The notes under the pieces: generated by a model
What the model was told of the DNA's origin: nothing
What the model saw: the letters and a program-made list of their open reading frames with translations, nothing else
Databases searched by the model: none
Assembly: GCA_937906975.1 (NCBI GenBank)
Contig: CALCUN010000121.1
Location: 1 to 16,628, forward strand
DNA from: an uncultured Bacteroidales bacterium
GTDB lineage: Bacteria; Bacteroidota; Bacteroidia; Bacteroidales; P3
Length of the DNA stretch: 16,628 nt
Direction of reading: 5' to 3'
Position numbers and translations under genes: made by a program
Shown: piece by piece, positions 15,829 to 16,628 of the stretch
Numbering within the stretch: the stretch's first letter is position 1
Layout of the letters: every line of letters starts with the position of its first letter

Positions 15829-16628
15829 CAATTCTATTTTTTGTGAAAACACTTCTCCAATTGGAGATGCGGAGAAAAGATTAAAAAGTGCCCCCAATGC
15901 GTATTCAAAAGTAGTTTTTCCTTCTTGATATTGATCTCCATATAAATCAAGCAGTGAGTTTTTAGTATATATTGCTTCTAGTTTTACATTATTAATAAAC
16001 CATTTGACTAATGGTGAATTGTGTGATAAATTAATCCATATTACTTCCCAGATTAAATCAGGAGAATCTTGATATATTGAAGATATATGTTCCCCCAATG
16101 ATGTTATTTTTGATTTGTCATCAACTATAAGTGAATCTTTTAACCATGCTTTTACTGATGGAACTTGCTTTGTTCCCAATGCATTATTCCCCCAGAAATC
16201 ATTTTGCCATACAAAAAATTCTGATAACCATTCTTCTCTAAGACCAAATGTCCCATATCCGCTGACACCTGTCATTTTTCTTATTTCTAATTCTTGAGCC
16301 ATACTTAATGAATCTGCGACTATGCAACCTCTTTCATGAAAAGTTAAACATTTGTAACAATGAATACATTTTGACTGTTCTATTTCAAAATTAGGATAAA
16401 TGCTCAAAGCGCCTGTTGGACATTCTACCTCACAAGCCTCGCATTGAATACAATATGAACTTTTATATACAATGCGTTTTACATATCCTATCAAAGTAAT
16501 ATCTACAATATTTGAAAGAACAAATTGATAGTCTTGGTTATTGTAAATTATTTCAAATGGATATACTTCTTTTTTTACTCTTATTTCACCAATGATTTTA
16601 TTATCTTTTTGTGTAAAGAAACACTCTC
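15796..16628 (-). CDS. C-terminal part of a ferredoxin-DUF4007 protein, probably a PAPS-reductase-like defence protein (partial)
   Basis: The frame is open from the right edge of the window to the TAA at 15796 (276 visible residues), so the N-terminal part lies outside; a TTG at 16494 is internal, not a start. Visible first is a 44-residue stretch with no recognised motif. A 4Fe-4S ferredoxin motif follows, [15 protein letters not shown], then a second cysteine cluster CIHCYKC with a fourth cysteine seven residues later. From [16 protein letters not shown] the rest matches my memory of DUF4007, including [20 protein letters not shown] and the ending with SPIGE. In Bacteroidota this combination is found at the C-terminus of phosphoadenosine-phosphosulfate-reductase-like proteins linked to DNA-modification and defence loci (related to DndC; BrxP of type 4 BREX is another PAPS-reductase-like protein). 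The reductase domain itself is not visible. Confidence 0.7.
   Translation of the reverse strand, partial: ECFFTQKDNKIIGEIRVKKEVYPFEIIYNNQDYQFVLSNIVDITLIGYVKRIVYKSSYCIQCEACEVECPTGALSIYPNFEIEQSKCIHCYKCLTFHERGCIVADSLSMAQELEIRKMTGVSGYGTFGLREEWLSEFFVWQNDFWGNNALGTKQVPSVKAWLKDSLIVDDKSKITSLGEHISSIYQDSPDLIWEVIWINLSHNSPLVKWFINNVKLEAIYTKNSLLDLYGDQYQEGKTTFEYALGALFNLFSASPIGEVFSQKIELSKTEFKKTSI

Noticed and set aside
16115..16494. TTG at 16494 as the start of a 232-residue ferredoxin protein
   Set aside because: The frame stays open for another 44 codons to the window edge with protein-like sequence, and the codon is an ordinary leucine there.

Overview
The window looks like a chromosomal segment of an AT-rich member of the Bacteroidota, probably Bacteroidales. 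Four operons are preceded by the phylum-type -7 element TAnnTTTG about 22-30 bases before a start codon. Most starts lack a strong Shine-Dalgarno sequence, and the gene content (a crt-hbd pair, a MACPF protein, a Bacteroidota-style PlsC-like acyltransferase, a type IC-like hsd locus with an ORF6N gene inside it) fits that phylum. No rRNA, tRNA or CRISPR array was seen.

Left part (1-3300). A short segment resembling an IS3-family terminal repeat lies at the left edge. A crotonase/3-hydroxybutyryl-CoA dehydrogenase operon (crt-hbd, plus strand) follows and ends at a perfect 15-bp hairpin terminator that also serves the convergent operon. That minus-strand operon encodes a YhhQ-type queuosine-precursor transporter and a small radical SAM protein resembling queuine lyase (QueL), which together suggest uptake and remodelling of queuine for tRNA modification.

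Middle (3300-8404). A large minus-strand MACPF (pore-forming fold) protein has no visible signal peptide and carries a long Ser-Lys-Asp repeat. It ends at a strong terminator. A divergent plus-strand operon then encodes a BASS-family sodium symporter-like protein and a PlsC-like lysophospholipid acyltransferase.

Right part (8405-16628) is a defence island. It opens with the decayed start of what looks like a helicase gene, broken by an apparent 4-bp loss inside a 14-bp hairpin. Phased A-tracts lead into the promoter of a type I restriction-modification locus ordered hsdM - ORF6N/PLD-like protein - hsdS - hsdR. The 167-bp gap before hsdS holds a short ORF that starts like hsdS plus two hairpins. 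hsdS has a triple 12-bp repeat (Glu-Leu-Gln-Ala) between its two target-recognition halves, the same kind of repeat that changes spacer length in EcoR124-type enzymes. hsdR has all catalytic motifs, but its last ~37 residues look unrelated to the family: foreign sequence seems to start near 15715. Immediately beyond, tail to tail and overlapping by 33 bp, is the C-terminal part of a minus-strand ferredoxin-DUF4007 protein of the kind attached to PAPS-reductase-like defence proteins. It runs off the right edge, so a second defence module probably continues outside the window.

The most interesting leads are the hsdR/DUF4007 junction, the ORF6N-PLD protein embedded in the hsd operon, the hsdS spacer repeat, and the leaderless MACPF protein. 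All family assignments come from reading motifs by eye; no database search was run.
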